Part shown: piece after piece, positions 25,753 to 34,257 of the stretch
Position numbering within the stretch: position 1 is the stretch's first letter
How the letters are laid out: each line of letters starts with the position of its first letter
Source of the DNA: Photobacterium alginatilyticum
GTDB taxonomy: Bacteria > Pseudomonadota > Gammaproteobacteria > Enterobacterales > Vibrionaceae
Direction: 5' to 3'
Assembly (NCBI RefSeq): GCF_009910675.1
Contig: NZ_RSEJ01000004.1
Coordinates: 62,001 to 126,000, forward strand
Length of the DNA: 64,000 bases
Made by a program: the position numbers and the translations under genes
Notes under the pieces: model-generated
What the model saw: the letters and a program-made list of their open reading frames with translations, nothing else
The model's database searches: none
What the model was told of the DNA's origin: nothing

Positions 25753-26538
25753 ATGAAGAAAGTGATCCGCTTGGGATGTTTGGGAATTGTACTTGCTGCG
25801 GCTAGTTTCGGCACTGTGCAGGCGGCGCAGCAGAAGTCTGTGCGACTGGCATCGGACTTTACTTATCCTCCGTTTAACTACAAGGATGCCTCTGGTACGC
25901 CTCAGGGTTTCGATATTGAAATTGCTGATGCACTTTGTGCGGAAGCTCAGCTTAATTGTGAGTGGGTAACCCAAAGCTGGGACGGGTTGATCCCTTCATT
26001 GCTGGCTCGTAAGTCTGATGTCATTATGGCCTCGATGCGGATCACCGAAGAGCGCAAGAAACGGGTACTGTTTACCGATAAGTATTATCAGACGCCTGCG
26101 CGATTTGTGACTGAAAAATCTTCTGCGATAACGATCGACAAGGCTGGCCTGAAAGGTAAAAGTATTGGTGTCCAGCTAGGTACCATTCATGACCGCTACG
26201 TAACGGACAAGTTTGGTGATGTTGCGACGATTCGCCGCTATACCGGGCAGGATGAAGTGTACCTCGATTTGCAAAGTGGCCGACTAGATGCGGTGTTTGG
26301 TAACTCAGATCAATTAGCACTGGCATTCCTGGAGAAAGAGCGCGGCCAAGGGTTTGCTTTCACCGGCGAAGCCGTTACCGATAAGGCTTATATTGGAGAA
26401 GGAACAGCGCTGGCATTGCGATTAAAAGACAAGAAACTTGCGGCCAAATTTAACCAAGCTATCAAAAGCATTCGTGAAAACGGTACCTACGATAAAATCG
26501 CATCGAAGTATTTCAACTTTGATATTTACGGTGAGTAA
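25753..26538 (+). CDS. Amino-acid ABC transporter substrate-binding protein (family 3)
   Basis: The ~261-residue periplasmic protein has a signal peptide ending near TVQA-AQQ. The SBP_bac_3 core has VRLASDFTYPPFNYKDASGTPQ, GFDIEIADALC and YTGQDEVYLDLQSGRLDAVFG, most similar in character to HisJ/ArgT (histidine or lysine-arginine-ornithine binding). The start at 25753 follows AGAGGG. No permease or ATPase gene follows, so it must dock on a transporter encoded elsewhere or act in sensing. It is part of the same unit as the HisC-like gene and probably under the divergent LysR regulator. Confidence 0.9.
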   Translation: MKKVIRLGCLGIVLAAASFGTVQAAQQKSVRLASDFTYPPFNYKDASGTPQGFDIEIADALCAEAQLNCEWVTQSWDGLIPSLLARKSDVIMASMRITEERKKRVLFTDKYYQTPARFVTEKSSAITIDKAGLKGKSIGVQLGTIHDRYVTDKFGDVATIRRYTGQDEVYLDLQSGRLDAVFGNSDQLALAFLEKERGQGFAFTGEAVTDKAYIGEGTALALRLKDKKLAAKFNQAIKSIRENGTYDKIASKYFNFDIYGE

Positions 26539-26554
26539 AAGGCATTTCTTCTTG

Positions 26555-26587
26555 AATTAGAGGCAGCGTTTGGTGCTGCCTCTAATT
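26555..26587 (+). terminator. Hairpin after binding-protein gene
   Basis: A 13-bp perfect stem (AATTAGAGGCAGC / GCTGCCTCTAATT) has a 7-base loop, 17 bases past the stop. The T run is weak. Confidence 0.65.
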
Positions 26588-26737
26588 ATCTATTGTTTGT
26601 TACCGATTATTAATTTAGAGCCACTAGATTTTCTAATCGGTGCCTAGCCTACAAGCCAAGTAATTCTTGCTGAAACGAGCATCTTGAGGTAGCTTGGGTA
26701 TAAGACTTATATGTTATTCAATGGAGGGTGAGTAGTT

Positions 26738-27085
26738 GTGCTGAGGCTTATTAAATTTATGCTTGTTGCCAATATTATTGCTATTCTGAGTGTTTGGCTA
26801 TTAAGTCAGTTAATTGTTCAGTTTTCTATCAATCACCCGACAGATTATTTGTTTTATATCTGCATTGTCTTATGGGGAATTGCAGGATTAACCTGGGACG
26901 GTGGTAAGAAAAGTAAGAATTATGATCTCGATAGAGCAGAGCGTAAAATACAATCTATGGTGTCAGGGTATGATGTCAAAGCCGATAAGCATCAGCAATA
27001 TAGAGAAAATTATCATTTCGGGCTGAAGATGTTTATTTCAGGCCTTCCATCTTTGTTAGGCTGTATTATTGTTTCGTTGCTATAG
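26738..27085 (+). CDS. Small membrane protein, three predicted helices
   Basis: The 115-residue protein starts at GTG after a GGAGGGTGAG site. Hydrophobic segments lie at ~6-28, ~37-54 and ~95-114, with a basic, soluble loop between the second and third (KKSKNYDLDRAERKIQSMV). No family is recognised. It is not obviously in an operon with its neighbours, and the gap to the next gene is 90 bases. Confidence 0.6.
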   Translation: MLRLIKFMLVANIIAILSVWLLSQLIVQFSINHPTDYLFYICIVLWGIAGLTWDGGKKSKNYDLDRAERKIQSMVSGYDVKADKHQQYRENYHFGLKMFISGLPSLLGCIIVSLL

Positions 27086-27175
27086 TTCCTGTTTGAGCTC
27101 AGCCCGCTTTCTTGCCCTAATCCATACGCTCGCCTACGATTGAATTGTCTGAGTTACGGCATTTATATTTGATTT

Positions 27176-27952
27176 ATGGTTGATCAACACGCGCCGACAC
27201 CACGAGTATCATATTTTCGATTTTACGAAGAGCTTAACGATTTTCTGCCACAGCAGCTGCGTAAGCATCTGTTTTCTTATAGCTATATCGGAAAACCATC
27301 GGTGAAAGATACGGTGGAAGCCATTGGTGTACCGCATACGGAGATCGATTTGATTGTGATTGATGGTGTGTCAGTGACCTTTGACTACAAACTGAAAGGT
27401 GATGAGAGAGTATCCGTGTATCCGGTTTTTGAGTTGCTGGATATCAGTCCCATCACTCATCTTCGCCCCAAACCGCTACGAGATACTAAGTTTGTTGTTG
27501 ACGTGAATTTGGGGAAGTTGGCACTCAAACTACGGTTGCTTGGCTTTGACACTTTATATAATAACCAATTTGAAGATAGCGAGATTGTTGATATTTCTCT
27601 GCGAGAAAATCGTATTATTCTTACCAGGGATAAAGGTATTTTTAAATACAGTGCCGTTACACATGGCTATTGGGTAAGAAGTGATAATATCGAAACGCAA
27701 GTCAAAGAAGTGCTCCATCATTTACAGTTGGAAAATAGCTTGAAACCGTTTACTCGTTGTACATATTGTAATAGCGAATTAAACCCTATTGATAAATTTA
27801 AACTTAAAGGGCGAGTTCCTGATAATACGTTGCAATTTTTTCCTAAATTCTTCGAATGTCAGGGATGCAAGAAAATATACTGGAAGGGCACTCATTATAA
27901 ACGAATAGTCAGTTGGCTCAATGAGCTCACTGTGAATAACTCTATCAATTGA
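27176..27952 (+). CDS. Ubiquitin-like plus Mut7-C (PIN-fold) RNase-like protein
   Basis: The 258-residue protein has two domains. Residues ~8-85 form a ubiquitin/ThiS-like fold associated with Mut7-C (VSYFRFYEELNDFLP ... KDTVEAIGVPHTEIDLIVIDG). Residues ~95-250 are the Mut7-C domain: KFVVDVNLGKLALKLRLLGFD (PIN-type acid), RIILTRDK and a zinc ribbon CTYC ... CQGC. These are predicted nucleases, by analogy to the C-terminus of exonuclease Mut-7; substrate unknown. It lies just upstream of the TPP riboswitch but has no known link to thiamin. Confidence 0.88.
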   Translation: MVDQHAPTPRVSYFRFYEELNDFLPQQLRKHLFSYSYIGKPSVKDTVEAIGVPHTEIDLIVIDGVSVTFDYKLKGDERVSVYPVFELLDISPITHLRPKPLRDTKFVVDVNLGKLALKLRLLGFDTLYNNQFEDSEIVDISLRENRIILTRDKGIFKYSAVTHGYWVRSDNIETQVKEVLHHLQLENSLKPFTRCTYCNSELNPIDKFKLKGRVPDNTLQFFPKFFECQGCKKIYWKGTHYKRIVSWLNELTVNNSIN

Positions 27953-27977
27953 AGCTTTTTGTGTTATTATCCGGCAC

Positions 27978-28060
27978 ATAGTCGGGGGGCCGGAAGGCTG
28001 AGATCGTATCATGCGAGACCCGTTGAACCTGATTCAGTTAACACTGGCGTAGGGAACTAT
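27978..28060 (+). promoter_or_regulatory. TPP (THI-box) riboswitch aptamer
   Basis: The conserved TPP core is present in order: GGGGG near 27984, GGCTGAGA (ends 28012), ACCCGTTGAACCTGAT (28018-28033) and TTAACACTGGCGTAGGGA (28038-28055). P1 is closed by ATAGT (27978-27982) and ACTAT (28056-28060). It binds thiamin pyrophosphate and lies upstream of thiM. Confidence 0.97.
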
Positions 28061-28141
28061 AAGTCTTGCCATGATAGCTGTGATCTTCGCTTATCTTAGA
28101 CTTTTGGCTTGATATAGTTCCTGTGCGTCAGTTCTAGGAGC
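28053..28141 (+). promoter_or_regulatory. Expression platform of the TPP riboswitch
   Basis: GGAACTATA (28053-28061), which includes the 3' strand of P1, is complementary to TATAGTTCC (28113-28121); AGTCT (28062-28066) also pairs with AGACT (28098-28102). The downstream strand GTTCCT (28117-28122) can instead pair with the thiM ribosome site AGGAGC (28136-28141). TPP binding would lock P1 and free the anti-Shine-Dalgarno strand, so control looks translational. No T run is present for transcription termination. Confidence 0.7.
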
Positions 28142-28145
28142 TTGA

Positions 28146-28979
28146 ATGCCAAACCCTGCCACAATTCAAAGTACAGAATGTAACACTCGTATCCAACCTA
28201 TTGTTGCTGCCCTGAATGCCGTTCGGCAGCAAAAACCATTGGTAGTGAATATCACAAACTATGTCGTGATGAATAATACCGCTAATGCCTTGCTTGCCAT
28301 TGGCGCGTCTCCAATCATGGCGCACTCACGTGAAGAAATGTCAGAAATGATGTCTTTTTCTGGTGCTTTGGTGATTAATATTGGCACCTTGGATAGTCAG
28401 TGGAAACTCCGCATGCTGTTTGCTGTAGAACAGGCAAATATCAGTGATAAATGTGTCGTGCTTGATCCGGTAGGGTGTGGTGCAAGCAAATTACGAACGG
28501 AAGCTTCACGTCAAATCGCGCAACTAGCCAATAAGTTGATTATTAGAGGTAATGCCTCTGAAATTATCGCTTTAGCTGGAGAAACAGGGCAAAACAAAGG
28601 CGTTGATGCACTCGATGAAAGCGAAGCGGCTGTTGGCGCCGCTCAACACTTAGTGGAAGCTTATCAGTGTTGTGTTGTCATATCTGGTTCTACAGACTTT
28701 GTTGTGACCCCAAAAGGGCAAACCCTGTTGCGCAACGGGCACGCAATGATGCCCTATGTAACGGGAATGGGATGTACTTTGTCAGCCATCGTAGGGGCTT
28801 TTGCCGCTGTTGGCGAAGAGACTGGGTTGGCGGCTACGGCGATTTTAGGTGTAGCCGGTGAGATTGCCGCAGAGCAGTCGAAAGGGCCCGGTAGCTTACA
28901 GCTGAACCTATTGGATGCTTTGTATCAGCTGGATGAAGAAACGCTTATTCAACGCCTGAAACTATCGTCAAGAGAGTGA
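28146..28979 (+). CDS. thiM: Hydroxyethylthiazole kinase
   Basis: The 277-residue ribokinase-like enzyme phosphorylates 4-methyl-5-(2-hydroxyethyl)thiazole in thiamin salvage. It has [25 protein letters not shown] at its start, [25 protein letters not shown] and the catalytic loop [15 protein letters not shown] (anion hole and Cys/Ser-type site). The preceding TPP riboswitch confirms the pathway. Unlike the thiMDE operons of enterics, no thiD or thiE follows; only a short HAD-like remnant is seen, so the other salvage genes must be elsewhere. The AGGAGC ribosome site starts ten bases before the ATG. Confidence 0.95.
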   Translation: MPNPATIQSTECNTRIQPIVAALNAVRQQKPLVVNITNYVVMNNTANALLAIGASPIMAHSREEMSEMMSFSGALVINIGTLDSQWKLRMLFAVEQANISDKCVVLDPVGCGASKLRTEASRQIAQLANKLIIRGNASEIIALAGETGQNKGVDALDESEAAVGAAQHLVEAYQCCVVISGSTDFVVTPKGQTLLRNGHAMMPYVTGMGCTLSAIVGAFAAVGEETGLAATAILGVAGEIAAEQSKGPGSLQLNLLDALYQLDEETLIQRLKLSSRE

Positions 28980-28982
28980 GTC

Positions 28983-29042
28983 ATGACATATGCGGTTATC
29001 TTCGACATGGATGAGCAGACTGCGGCTATGACAACTAAATAA
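28983..29042 (+). pseudogene. Short HAD-hydrolase-like remnant after thiM
   Basis: A 19-codon frame starts 3 bases after the thiM stop and reads MTYAVIFDMDEQTAAMTTK. AVIFDMD is the N-terminal nucleophile motif of HAD phosphatases, where the expected next residue is Gly, but the frame ends with no cap or core domain. It looks like the 5' stub of a deleted HAD gene once co-transcribed with thiM. The stretch to 29114 has nothing else recognised. An accidental match is possible because the motif is short. Confidence 0.4.
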
Positions 29043-29114
29043 GCATTAATTTGATGAGATCTCCTCCGCTGATGACCACTGCTTTAAACGTCATTGATAG
29101 CATATCTTGGAAGT

Positions 29115-29146
29115 AAAAAAGAAGCCGGAGACATAGTTCCGGCTTC
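29115..29146 (-). terminator. Intrinsic terminator of the M20 peptidase gene
   Basis: On the minus strand, stem GAAGCCGGA/TCCGGCTTC (29121-29129 and 29138-29146) is followed by six T (complement of 29115-29120). Confidence 0.9.
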
Positions 29147-29168
29147 AATTTAGATCTCACTATAGCGA

Positions 29169-30275
29169 TTACTTAGTTAGGTAGGTATACATAAACTCAG
29201 TAATGGCAACCATATCGGTGATCTTGATGTATTCTTCTGTGGTGTGAACCTTCGCCATACCTGTTGAAAGGTTGACAGTCTTAAGGCCTTTGCCATTGAA
29301 GATGTTGGCATCGCTACCGCCACCGGTTGGCTGTGTTTTCGGCTCAACGCCGTTTGCTTCGAAGGCAGCTTTGATAGCAGCAACATGCGGGTCGTTGTCG
29401 TTGATACGGTAGGCATCGTAGGCACGTGTTGACTCAATGTTGATTTCAGCACCGTGCTTCTCGGCAGCTGCGTTAAATGTGCTGATCATGTGATCAACTT
29501 GTGCAGCTAACTTGTCATCATCTAGAGAGCGGGCTTCTGCTTCAACGTACAGTTCAGGCATGACAATGTTGGTTGCCTGTCCGCCTTTGACGACACCAAT
29601 GTTGGCAGTCGTTTCGCTGTCGATACGAGACAGTTTCATCTGGCTGATAGCATCGGCTGCGACAGTTAGTGCATTGATGCCTTCTTCTGGTGCCAGGCCT
29701 GCGTGGGCGGGTTTACCTGTGATGTTGATTTTCAGGTTCTGCTGACCCGGAGCAACGGTAATGATAGTGCCGATAGCACCGCCTGAATCCAGAACAATTG
29801 CCTGCTCAGATTCAACATAAGACATGTCGAAGTTTTTCGAACCGTGCAGACCACCTTCTTCATAAACGGTGAATGCAAGCTCGATAGTTTTGTGCGGAAC
29901 ATCGTTGGCTAGTATGCAGCGAACTGCTTCCATAATGGCTGCGATACCAGATTTGTCATCACCACCAAGAATAGTGTCACCTTTGGAGCTGATGATGCCG
30001 TCGTTGATAACTGGCTCGATGCCGTTGCCAGGAGTAACGGTATCCATATGACTGCTTAGCAGTACGCTTCCGTCGAGTTTACCCGGCAGTTTGGCGTAGA
30101 TGTTGAAGCCATTGGAAATATCAGCGGGTACAGGTAGTTTGCTTACCTGAAAACCGATTTTACCTAGCTGTTCTGCAAGGGTCTCGGCAATGGCCTTTTC
30201 ATTTCGTGATTCACTGTCGATCTTTACAAGATCAATGAAATGCTGGATCAATCTATCTTGGTTGATTGTTGTCAT
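29169..30275 (-). CDS. Peptidase T-like M20-family metallopeptidase
   Basis: The 368-residue dizinc exopeptidase has metal-ligand motifs SSHMDTVTPG (His, Asp), ILGGDDKSGIAAI (bridging Asp), TVYEEGGLHGS (Glu pair) and a terminal His in AKVHTTEEYIKI. This matches the shorter PepT-like (tripeptidase T-like) branch rather than the ~410-residue PepT itself. It is cytoplasmic and probably trims N-terminal residues of small peptides. It is monocistronic, with its own terminator. Confidence 0.9.
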   Translation of the reverse strand: MTTINQDRLIQHFIDLVKIDSESRNEKAIAETLAEQLGKIGFQVSKLPVPADISNGFNIYAKLPGKLDGSVLLSSHMDTVTPGNGIEPVINDGIISSKGDTILGGDDKSGIAAIMEAVRCILANDVPHKTIELAFTVYEEGGLHGSKNFDMSYVESEQAIVLDSGGAIGTIITVAPGQQNLKINITGKPAHAGLAPEEGINALTVAADAISQMKLSRIDSETTANIGVVKGGQATNIVMPELYVEAEARSLDDDKLAAQVDHMISTFNAAAEKHGAEINIESTRAYDAYRINDNDPHVAAIKAAFEANGVEPKTQPTGGGSDANIFNGKGLKTVNLSTGMAKVHTTEEYIKITDMVAITEFMYTYLTK

Positions 30276-30559
30276 CAGAGTCTTTCCTATCTGAATGAAG
30301 AGACACTACTCTAAACAAAAACTGCAAAATTTTTGGTGGGTAGATCAATAAAATGACAGATACTTTCACCTTTTTATAGTTTCTTGATGGAGTTAAATAG
30401 CGCGACTGAATGTGGTGCTCGACATTTATACAGTTCTCTATCACTGATGCCTCTTTGCCGACATATAAAGTGTCAAAAAAGGCTCAATTGAAATTTTCAA
30501 CTACGATTAGCAACAACAGTCGTATGGCGCTGAACGTTGCTAATAATGGAGTTCTTGCT

Positions 30560-31324
30560 ATGAGGAAAGCCAGTATTGAAGAATTAGCTCGGGCACACGA
30601 TCCCGACGTGATTAGAAAGCGTTTGCAACAGGCACCGAAGTCTCAAAATATATCTGATGCGGTGCTCGGGGGGATTGACGGGTGCGTCACCACGTTCGCT
30701 GTCGTTGCCGCTGCGGTCGGGGCAGGCTTTCCTGCTTCTGTTGCCTTGATACTAGGGTTTGCCAACCTGATAGCCGATGGCTTTAGCATGGCGGTAAGTG
30801 CGTATGAGTCGAACAAAGCCAAGCAGGAGTACACCCAGAGCTTACGCGAAATGGAAGAAGAGCATATTGATATTATTCCCGAAGGGGAGCGAGAAGAGAT
30901 ACGGCAAATATTTATTAATAAAGGCTTTGAGGGGGATTTGCTCGCAAAAATAGTCGATATCATTTGTGAAGACCGCAAGCTTTGGGTTGATACCATGTTG
31001 ATTGAAGAGCACGGGATCCATCATCAGGCCGATCCCAACCCATTCGGCTCTGCCTGGGCAACATTTGTAGCGTTCATCCTTATTGGCACCGTGCCTTTGT
31101 TACCTTTCCTGGCGACATCGTTGTCTATGAACCAGCAGTTCGCTATCAGTACAGTGTTGGCCGCCATCATGTTTTTTATGATTGGTAGCCTGAAAAGCCT
31201 GTTGTTTGAACAGCCATATTTTCTGTCGGGGCTGCGGACCCTGTTAAATGGAGGTACGGCTGCGGCATTGGCTTTCTTTACCGGATATCTGCTGCGTGAG
31301 GTTTTTGGTGTGGCAGGTATCTAG
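30560..31324 (+). CDS. VIT1/CCC1-family iron/manganese transporter
   Basis: From the ATG at 30560 (TGGAG site eight bases upstream) the protein is 254 residues. VIT-family features include the first helix [20 protein letters not shown] with its conserved Asp, the second helix with [17 protein letters not shown], a cytoplasmic metal-binding helical insert rich in Glu ([17 protein letters not shown]) and three further membrane helices. Homologues move Fe2+/Mn2+ out of the cytoplasm. The frame extends upstream to 30410 with no ribosome site. The region 30276-30559 has no recognised Fur box. Confidence 0.88.
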   Translation: MRKASIEELARAHDPDVIRKRLQQAPKSQNISDAVLGGIDGCVTTFAVVAAAVGAGFPASVALILGFANLIADGFSMAVSAYESNKAKQEYTQSLREMEEEHIDIIPEGEREEIRQIFINKGFEGDLLAKIVDIICEDRKLWVDTMLIEEHGIHHQADPNPFGSAWATFVAFILIGTVPLLPFLATSLSMNQQFAISTVLAAIMFFMIGSLKSLLFEQPYFLSGLRTLLNGGTAAALAFFTGYLLREVFGVAGI

Positions 31325-31482
31325 TATTTGTTTTGCTGTCCATCTCCCGAAAGATTTGGTACAACACTGTCCGGGAATCTGCCCGTGAATAATCAAACAA
31401 TGTCAGCGGTCTCTGAGCATGTACATGACTTAGCCAACATCGCTTGTTCCGCCCGTATAATGTGTTCAAATTTAGGTTATTA

Positions 31483-32187
31483 ATGCAATTATTTAAACAA
31501 GATGCTGTGGAATGGTTGTCCACGTTGCCAGACGGAAGCGTTGACTTGCTGATCACCGATCCACCGTATGAGTCGTTGGAAAAACACCGTGCCGTAGGAA
31601 CCACGACGCGTTTGAAAAAGAGCAAAGGATCGAGCAATCAATGGTTTTCAATTTTCCCTAATCAAAGGTTTGAAGCCTTTCTCGAGCAAGTGTATAGAGT
31701 GCTCAAGAAAGATAGTCACTTCTATTTGTTCTGTGATCAGGAAACCATGTTTTACATAAAACCGATCGCTGAGCAGGCGGGCTTTAAGTTCTGGAAGCCG
31801 ATTGTCTGGGACAAGGTGGCGATAGGTATGGGGTATCATTACCGGGCGAGATATGAATTTATCCTGTTCTTCGAGAAGGGCAAGAGGAAGCTTAACAATC
31901 TTGGGATCCCCGATATTCTGGAAGAAAAGCGTGTATACCGAGGTTATCCAACCGAGAAACCGGTACCATTGCTAGAAACTTTGATTGAACAGAGTAGTTC
32001 AGAGGGAGACATTGTCGTTGATCCATTTTTCGGTTCTGGCTCGACGATGGTGGCGGCCAATAACCTGAAGCGGATACCATATGGCAGTGATATATCCGAT
32101 GATGCACACGCGTATCTGAGGCTGCGTCTCGGTGAGTCGGCAGAAAGTGATCAGCAGGCTAGCTATCAAGCTGAAGCTCAGTTTTGA
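31483..32187 (+). CDS. Solitary DNA methyltransferase (DPPY class)
   Basis: The 234-residue SAM-dependent amino-methyltransferase (N6-adenine or N4-cytosine) has the catalytic ITDPPYESL near the N-terminus (~30) and the SAM-binding VVDPFFGSGSTMVAA near the C-terminus (~190), which is the beta-group motif order. RGYPTEKPVPLLETLIEQSS is the usual sequence just before the SAM motif. No restriction endonuclease or specificity subunit is adjacent, so it looks like an orphan, possibly regulatory, methylase. The start at 31483 is chosen because the upstream part (31444 on) is not family-like. Confidence 0.85.
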   Translation: MQLFKQDAVEWLSTLPDGSVDLLITDPPYESLEKHRAVGTTTRLKKSKGSSNQWFSIFPNQRFEAFLEQVYRVLKKDSHFYLFCDQETMFYIKPIAEQAGFKFWKPIVWDKVAIGMGYHYRARYEFILFFEKGKRKLNNLGIPDILEEKRVYRGYPTEKPVPLLETLIEQSSSEGDIVVDPFFGSGSTMVAANNLKRIPYGSDISDDAHAYLRLRLGESAESDQQASYQAEAQF

Positions 32188-32443
32188 TGAGATGAAGTAC
32201 GGCGACATCGTGTCCGACAGCAAAGGATAGGTTCCAGACGTTTGTCAGTTTTTGAACAGGTGTCGGGGCTTGCTGTTCTAGCCCTGCAAGTACTTGTTCG
32301 GCATCAACTAACGGGAAGCCATCGATAGCACACACATCCAGTTCGTCAGACCAGATATTCAGCGCGGACTTTTCGTTATTGGCTTCAACCTGCGACATGT
32401 ACGTTGCGCCATCGTATTCCAGAATCAGGGTGTAAACTGACAT
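32159..32443 (-). CDS. Small hypothetical protein, 94 residues
   Basis: The ATG at 32443 lies seven bases after AAGAGA. The soluble product begins MSVYTLILEYDGATYMSQVEA, a beta-strand pattern, followed by an acidic middle and a hydrophobic VWNLSFAVGHDVAVLHLI. No family is recognised. Its 3' end overlaps the last 29 bases of the convergent methyltransferase gene. It is followed downstream (toward lower coordinates) by no terminator. A role with the methylase is not suggested by anything except the overlap. Confidence 0.6.
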   Translation of the reverse strand: MSVYTLILEYDGATYMSQVEANNEKSALNIWSDELDVCAIDGFPLVDAEQVLAGLEQQAPTPVQKLTNVWNLSFAVGHDVAVLHLIKTELQLDS

Positions 32444-32460
32444 AGCATCTCTTTATGAGG

Positions 32461-32508
32461 GCGGCTGCAACACATTATTGTACAGTAACAATAATGTGTT
32501 GCAGCCGC
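32461..32508. repeat. 21-bp perfect hairpin
   Basis: Bases 32461-32481 and 32488-32508 are exact reverse complements around a 6-base loop (ACAGTA), making an unusually long perfect stem. It lies between two leftward genes with no T run on either strand. It could be a factor-independent-like terminator, an RNA-stabilising hairpin or a dyad for a DNA-binding protein. Confidence 0.9.
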
Positions 32509-32513
32509 TGGCT

Positions 32514-32681
32514 TTAATTGTTTTTTACCATCGACTGGGTATACCAGCAGGCTAAGTTCTCGCCTGTATTAACGAGATTGACAACAATTTCGCCATGTAG
32601 TTCCCAGCCTTGCTCGAGAAGGTCGTTTATCTTCTTTTCAAACTCAAATTCGTGTTTATCACAGACAATTTTATATTTCAT
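32514..32681 (-). CDS. DUF1737-like small protein
   Basis: The 55-residue protein MKYKIVCDKHEFEFEKKINDLLEQ... has the compact DUF1737 pattern: a leading strand KYKIV, a helix FEKKINDLLEQGWELHGE and a final WYTQSMVK strand. GGAGGAAAT lies just before the ATG at 32681; the longer frame to 32762 has no support. The function of the family is unknown. The 21-bp hairpin follows its stop by 6 bases. Confidence 0.72.
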   Translation of the reverse strand: MKYKIVCDKHEFEFEKKINDLLEQGWELHGEIVVNLVNTGENLACWYTQSMVKNN

Positions 32682-32830
32682 ACATTTCCTCCGGCTGGCC
32701 TGACGTGATACCAAAGACAGGCTGTATATGGAATTACAGCGCGCCGACGATAGCTCCAACACCGATGTTCATGACAAGAATCTATTAAATAATAGTTATA
32801 AATAGGTTGGCTGTGTCTCAATCTGTAGGT

Positions 32831-34204
32831 TTACGCTGTTTGCAAGGTCAGGTTGTTCATCCAGCGGCGTTGCAAGTAGCGGTGGAAGCAGAGCGATAAC
32901 TTGATGAATTCTTCACTTAGCATCGCCAGATATACCCAGCCAAAACCCCATTCGCCGATGAATGCACCGTAGGCTGTAAGAGGGATCCCTATCAACCACA
33001 TTGCGATAAAGTCCATTCTCAGGCAGAACAAGTTCTCGCCACCGGCCCGTAAAATCCCGTTAATGATGATCATGTTGAGCATCTTTATCCATATGGTAAA
33101 GCACAGAACAGATATCGCAGGGAGGGCATAGGGGTAGAAGTTATCCGTATCCAGGCTTAGCCAACCAAGAATCAGGTCCCGTTGCATAAACAGCAGCAGA
33201 CCAAGCACAATGCCGAGCATAATGACAAACTTGAGAAAAAACTTCGTCATGAGCTGTGCTGTATCAAACTCGTTGCGACCAAGGGATTGACCCATCAACA
33301 CGGAGCAGGCGACCGAAATACCAAAGAACATCGAATAGCACAGTGACTCAAAAGGTCCCAGCATGCTGAATACGGCCAGTTCGGTAGTGCCCATGTGGCC
33401 GAATACCATCTGGTATGTGAGCGTACCCAACGCCCAAAGCATCATATTGACCGAGTTGGGAATAGCCAGCTTCTTATAAGTCATCCAAAGCGTTTGGTGC
33501 TTAGGGATCGTGTGACTTGTGAACAGCCAGTGTTGACGATATTTCAATACTCCCCAGATCATCAGTACCTGAACAAGGCGTGCAATAGTAGTCGCGAGTG
33601 CGGCACCAGCCACGCCCATAGCGGAAATGCCGAATCCGCCTTTGATCAGAATAAAGTTAAGACCGATATTAAGGGCAATAGTGAACGCACCGAGAACCAG
33701 CGGCAACACGGTATCGCCACTTGAGCGTAAGCTGGACTCGGCAGTGATGACGATGTGTGTCAGTATCAGTACAGGGAAACTGTACCAGAGGTACGCCATT
33801 CCCTGATTAATCACCAACATATCATTAGTTTGCAATTGCATGATTTGTTGTGCAAATATCGTAATGATGAACGTGACAGGTACCATAATCGCCGCCCCGA
33901 ACTTGAGCGACTGGAGAGTGACTGTCTTGGCATGAACTTTGTCGTTTCGGCCCCAGTATTGCGATACCAGCACGCCGTTCGCGGTGGAAAGTCCCGCCAT
34001 GATCATGATGGCGACAAAATGCCATTTGGAGGCGATACCGACAGCGGCAGTGGCTTCCTGGCCGAAGTCGCTGACCATGAGTACATCTGCAAGTGCCAGT
34101 ATGGCTACCAAGGCGCTTTGAACCGCCACCGGGAAAGCCAGTTTCGCGACGCTAGAAAACAATGCCTTAGGCAGAGATAAATGTGTTGATGGATGTGTAG
34201 TCAT
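32831..34204 (-). CDS. MATE-family multidrug efflux transporter
   Basis: The 457-residue, 12-helix inner-membrane protein is a cation-coupled exporter. It has the two MatE halves, with AVQSALVAILALADVLMVSDFG in helix 1-2, ATIARLVQVLMIW and, in the second half, VFSMLGPFESLCYSMFFGISVA and a closing stretch. The family exports drugs or metabolites by Na+ or H+ antiport; specificity cannot be read here. It starts 53 bases from the divergent AraC regulator at 34258, a layout that suggests specific regulation. The long hydrophobic frame is intact. Confidence 0.9.
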   Translation of the reverse strand: MTTHPSTHLSLPKALFSSVAKLAFPVAVQSALVAILALADVLMVSDFGQEATAAVGIASKWHFVAIMIMAGLSTANGVLVSQYWGRNDKVHAKTVTLQSLKFGAAIMVPVTFIITIFAQQIMQLQTNDMLVINQGMAYLWYSFPVLILTHIVITAESSLRSSGDTVLPLVLGAFTIALNIGLNFILIKGGFGISAMGVAGAALATTIARLVQVLMIWGVLKYRQHWLFTSHTIPKHQTLWMTYKKLAIPNSVNMMLWALGTLTYQMVFGHMGTTELAVFSMLGPFESLCYSMFFGISVACSVLMGQSLGRNEFDTAQLMTKFFLKFVIMLGIVLGLLLFMQRDLILGWLSLDTDNFYPYALPAISVLCFTIWIKMLNMIIINGILRAGGENLFCLRMDFIAMWLIGIPLTAYGAFIGEWGFGWVYLAMLSEEFIKLSLCFHRYLQRRWMNNLTLQTA

Positions 34205-34257
34205 AAGTGTGCCCTCAAAGTACGGGGCAAATATATAAGAGCATTGAAGTGAGCGAC

